This document shows positions 61,930 through 64,000 of a DNA stretch of 64,000 nucleotides, in pieces; position 1 is the stretch's first letter, and the number at the start of each line of letters is the position of its first letter. The notes under the pieces were generated by a model. That model was given only the letters and a program-made list of their open reading frames with translations, was not told the origin of the DNA and ran no database searches. This stretch comes from Mesostigma viride (lineage: Eukaryota; Streptophyta; Mesostigmatophyceae; Mesostigmatales; Mesostigmataceae): assembly GCA_009746045.1 (NCBI GenBank), contig RPFO01000330.1, forward strand, positions 1-64,000, written 5' to 3'. The position numbers and the translations under genes are program-made.

Positions 61930-62940
61930 ATGTTTCGACAATATTTGCATCGTACAGGAGTTATAAGGCTGTTTTTTGGCACTTTCAGACCGTTGTGTGC
62001 GGAGCATGACGATGGAACGGGCGTAGCACGGCCAACGGGGGAGGAGACTGAGAGCGCAGTTGATGCGGGGACACCCGTAGGTGATGAAGGGCGGGGGAAT
62101 AAGAAATCGCACGTGTACGTCAAGGTTAAGGCCCTGACCGAGAGGGTCAATGCTTTGGAGAACCAACGAAGAATGCCATCCACCCCAGCAAGTGCTGCAC
62201 CCAGCTCCAGCACTGGCGTTGGCACGGAGCTTCGCCGGCCCGCTGCGCCTGCCGCGTTGGGGCAACGCGAAAGCTTCAGCGCGGCCCATGGCCAAGTAAC
62301 AGGACTGCAACCAGCACACCGTCAACAAGAGCCACGCGCGCGCGCAGTCGCAATGGATGGGCCGAGGCAGCTGGATCGGGAGGGGGAACCGTACGGCGAG
62401 CACGGTGTGTACGCGCCGTACGACCAAGGAATGCATGCCCAGCCTACTGCCGCTGGCAGGCAAGCGGCCAATGCTTATGTACATTATAATAATATGTATA
62501 CCATGCCGGCATGTACGATCCACAGCCTGGCGAAGGGTCGGCAGCTGATCCACATCAGCCTTGAGGTCGCGGCACATTGCAACAAACCACCTACGTTGAG
62601 AACCCTGAGCCCGTGCAGCATTACAATGACGGCACTTACCGTTATGCCGCAGCCCCCCCTCTAAGGAGATCTCCAAGGAAGACAAAGCCGAGGCCCCAAA
62701 TCCCCAAGGCCGCCGGGGAGCAAGACTGGCAACATCATGATGAGGGAGGAGGTTATGCAGCCAGGGATTCTGATTTCATGGGTCATAGCAATTTTGATGA
62801 GCAAGGGACGTGGGCCTACAACGCCCACGTCCGGCCGGCCCCACAACCTGGCACATGCCCAGGCTCCACCGCGGAAAAGGCCACCCTACTCGCAAGATGT
62901 AGACGAGTCGGGGCAACACGATTATTATGGTTCATATTAG
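61930..62940 (+). pseudogene. Decayed coding region, Pro/Gln/Tyr-rich protein
   Basis: Begins in the frame of MFRQYLHRTG (or at an acceptor-like TTTCAG ending 61988). A short coiled coil (VYVKVKALTERVNALENQ) is followed by a Pro/Ala/Gln-rich part. Near 62510 the sensible frame shifts (MYDPQPGEGSAADPHQP), meets an in-frame TGA at 62554-62556, continues as TTYVENPEPVQHYNDGTYRY, and shifts again near 62840 to end PPYSQDVDESGQHDYYGSY. Three disruptions suggest a pseudogene, or an intron I did not resolve. Gag-like composition; family unknown. Confidence 0.4.
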
Positions 62941-63239
62941 ATTGGGCATGTATGGTTTTGATACGGCATTTGCTTGGCACCAGATTCTGCATTAAAGAAA
63001 GCTGTATGCAAATCATTGTCAGGTAAGTTTAAGCTAATATACATTATTTTATCTTGCATTTGATATTAAAGAGGCAGAGAGACACAGTTGGCAGATGCAA
63101 GTTTGCTAGGCCATGTAATAGGGATTATTGGTCATCCATCATATTCATAAATTTTCTTTTATTTATACATGGTTGCATAATATATTAATGTTGCGTTAAT
63201 ACTTTGTGGCACTAAACAACAAAATCATGAAATGCTAGT
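62941..63239. other. Intergenic, AT-rich
   Basis: No feature recognised. Confidence 0.5.
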
Positions 63240-63830
63240 GCTATCGTGTCATATTGTCACTATCATGCTGTCACGGTGTCACAATGTCACGATGTCACGG
63301 TGTCACAATGTCACCTCATGTTAATCAGTGCTTCTGGGCAATGTAATATCATTGTTGCAACCCCATGGGCGCCACATTACCTTGTGACACCATACAAAAT
63401 CGTAAAATACTAGCGTTATGGTGCCATCGTGTCACGGTGTCACGGTGTCACGGTGTCACGGTGTCACGGTGTCACGGTGTCACGGTGCATGTCACGGTGT
63501 CACAATGTCACCTCATGTTAATCAGTGCTTCTGGGCAATGTAATATCATTGTTGCAACCCCATGGGCGCCACATTACCTTGTGACACCATACAAAATCGT
63601 AAAATACTAGCGTTATGGTGCCATCGTGTCACGGTGTCACGGTGTCACGGTGTCACGGTGTCACAATGTCACCTCATGTTAATCAGTGCTTCTGGGCAAT
63701 GTAATATCATTGTTGCAACCCCATGGGCGCCACATTACCTTGTGACACCATACAAAATCGTAAAATACTCGCGTTATGGTGTCACGGTGTCACGGTGTCA
63801 CGGTGTCACGGTGTCACGGTGTCACAACAT
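63240..63830. repeat. CACGGTGTC arrays inside a three-copy larger repeat
   Basis: The unit starting CCTCATGTTAATCAGTGCTT recurs at 63314, 63511 and 63672. The spacings, 197 and 161, differ by 36 bp, i.e. four 9-mers fewer in the second copy. 9-mer blocks lie at 63266-63310, 63427-63510, 63624-63670 and 63781-63828. Confidence 0.95.
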
Positions 63831-63908
63831 GTTGGGACAATAACCTACATGCTTTGGACTTACGAGAGGCCCTAAATAACAAAGTTTGAAAAATCTCAAT
63901 TTGTAGTA

Positions 63909-64000
63909 GTGTTCTAGTACAAATCCAGACGAGCTTAGGGACGAGGAACTGAAAGGCCGGAGCCGCCGAGAACACACAGCTGGTGAGGAGCGCAGTCATG
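63909..64000 (+). other. Open segment starting with the 32-bp gypsy-linked match
   Basis: 63909-63940 is the inverted 32-bp copy of 56132-56163. The frame CSSTNPDELR then continues open (DEELKGRSRREHTAGEERSH) to the window edge, diverging from the gypsy copy. Possibly the beginning of another exon or element cut by the window. Confidence 0.4.

Overview
The window is nuclear DNA of a eukaryote, most likely a green alga (chlorophyte or relative). The spliced genes use GT-AG introns. The NRAMP transporter, the CDK7/CDKD kinase (which keeps the plant-type C-terminal tail containing RPTLNSADR) and the small bL33m protein all resemble green-lineage versions, and the Penelope-like element has the permuted domain order reported from green algae. 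I cannot name a genus. About a third of the window is tandem repeat, so the very long open frames in the arrays (1-5475, 7886-8872, 13470-14025, 24430-24985, 29440-30470, 31468-34205, 58980-59796) are artefacts of stop-free repeats, not genes.

Layout. 1-5475: a G-rich 9-bp minisatellite. 6363-7670 (+): last two exons of an aldo/keto reductase. 7886-8872: a TTCG/TTCA array. 9546-11476: LINE relics. 12208-16002 (-): a complete three-exon class B DnaJ (Sis1/DNAJB1 type). 16427-18302: three inverted-repeat elements. 18995-35522 (+): a complete nine-exon, 561-codon NRAMP metal transporter spread over 16.5 kb, with introns built largely of tandem arrays. 35717-38005: an element with terminal inverted repeats flanked by TTAA runs. 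38338-38985: a LINE reverse-transcriptase relic. 39761-42817 (-): an intact 1018-aa Penelope-like ORF with an N-terminal GIY-YIG domain, bracketed by inverted copies of a dispersed repeat. 46569-48599 (-): intronless CDK7/CDKD. 50200-50373 (+): ribosomal protein bL33m. 52714-56163 (-): a Ty3/gypsy pol ending in a PHD finger, broken by a one-base deletion. 56252-64000: GACACCGTG arrays, a young fold-back element, more microsatellites, one unassigned exon, a 173-bp satellite and a decayed coding region.

The most unusual signal is shared by unrelated genes. Noncoding DNA next to an exon edge contains several degraded copies of that same exon edge, including the splice site. It is seen on both sides of AKR exons, at most NRAMP exons, and after the stop codon of the CDK gene. 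Copies recur roughly every 25-160 bp. Introns also tend to be polarised: G-rich arrays just after the donor, pyrimidine-rich arrays before the acceptor. This looks like a local duplication process that builds introns from their own junctions. I have not seen it described, but I worked without searches.

The host genes are housekeeping functions (redox, chaperone, metal transport, CAK/TFIIH kinase, mitochondrial translation) with no evident pathway link. Retroelements and inverted-repeat elements fill the spaces between them.
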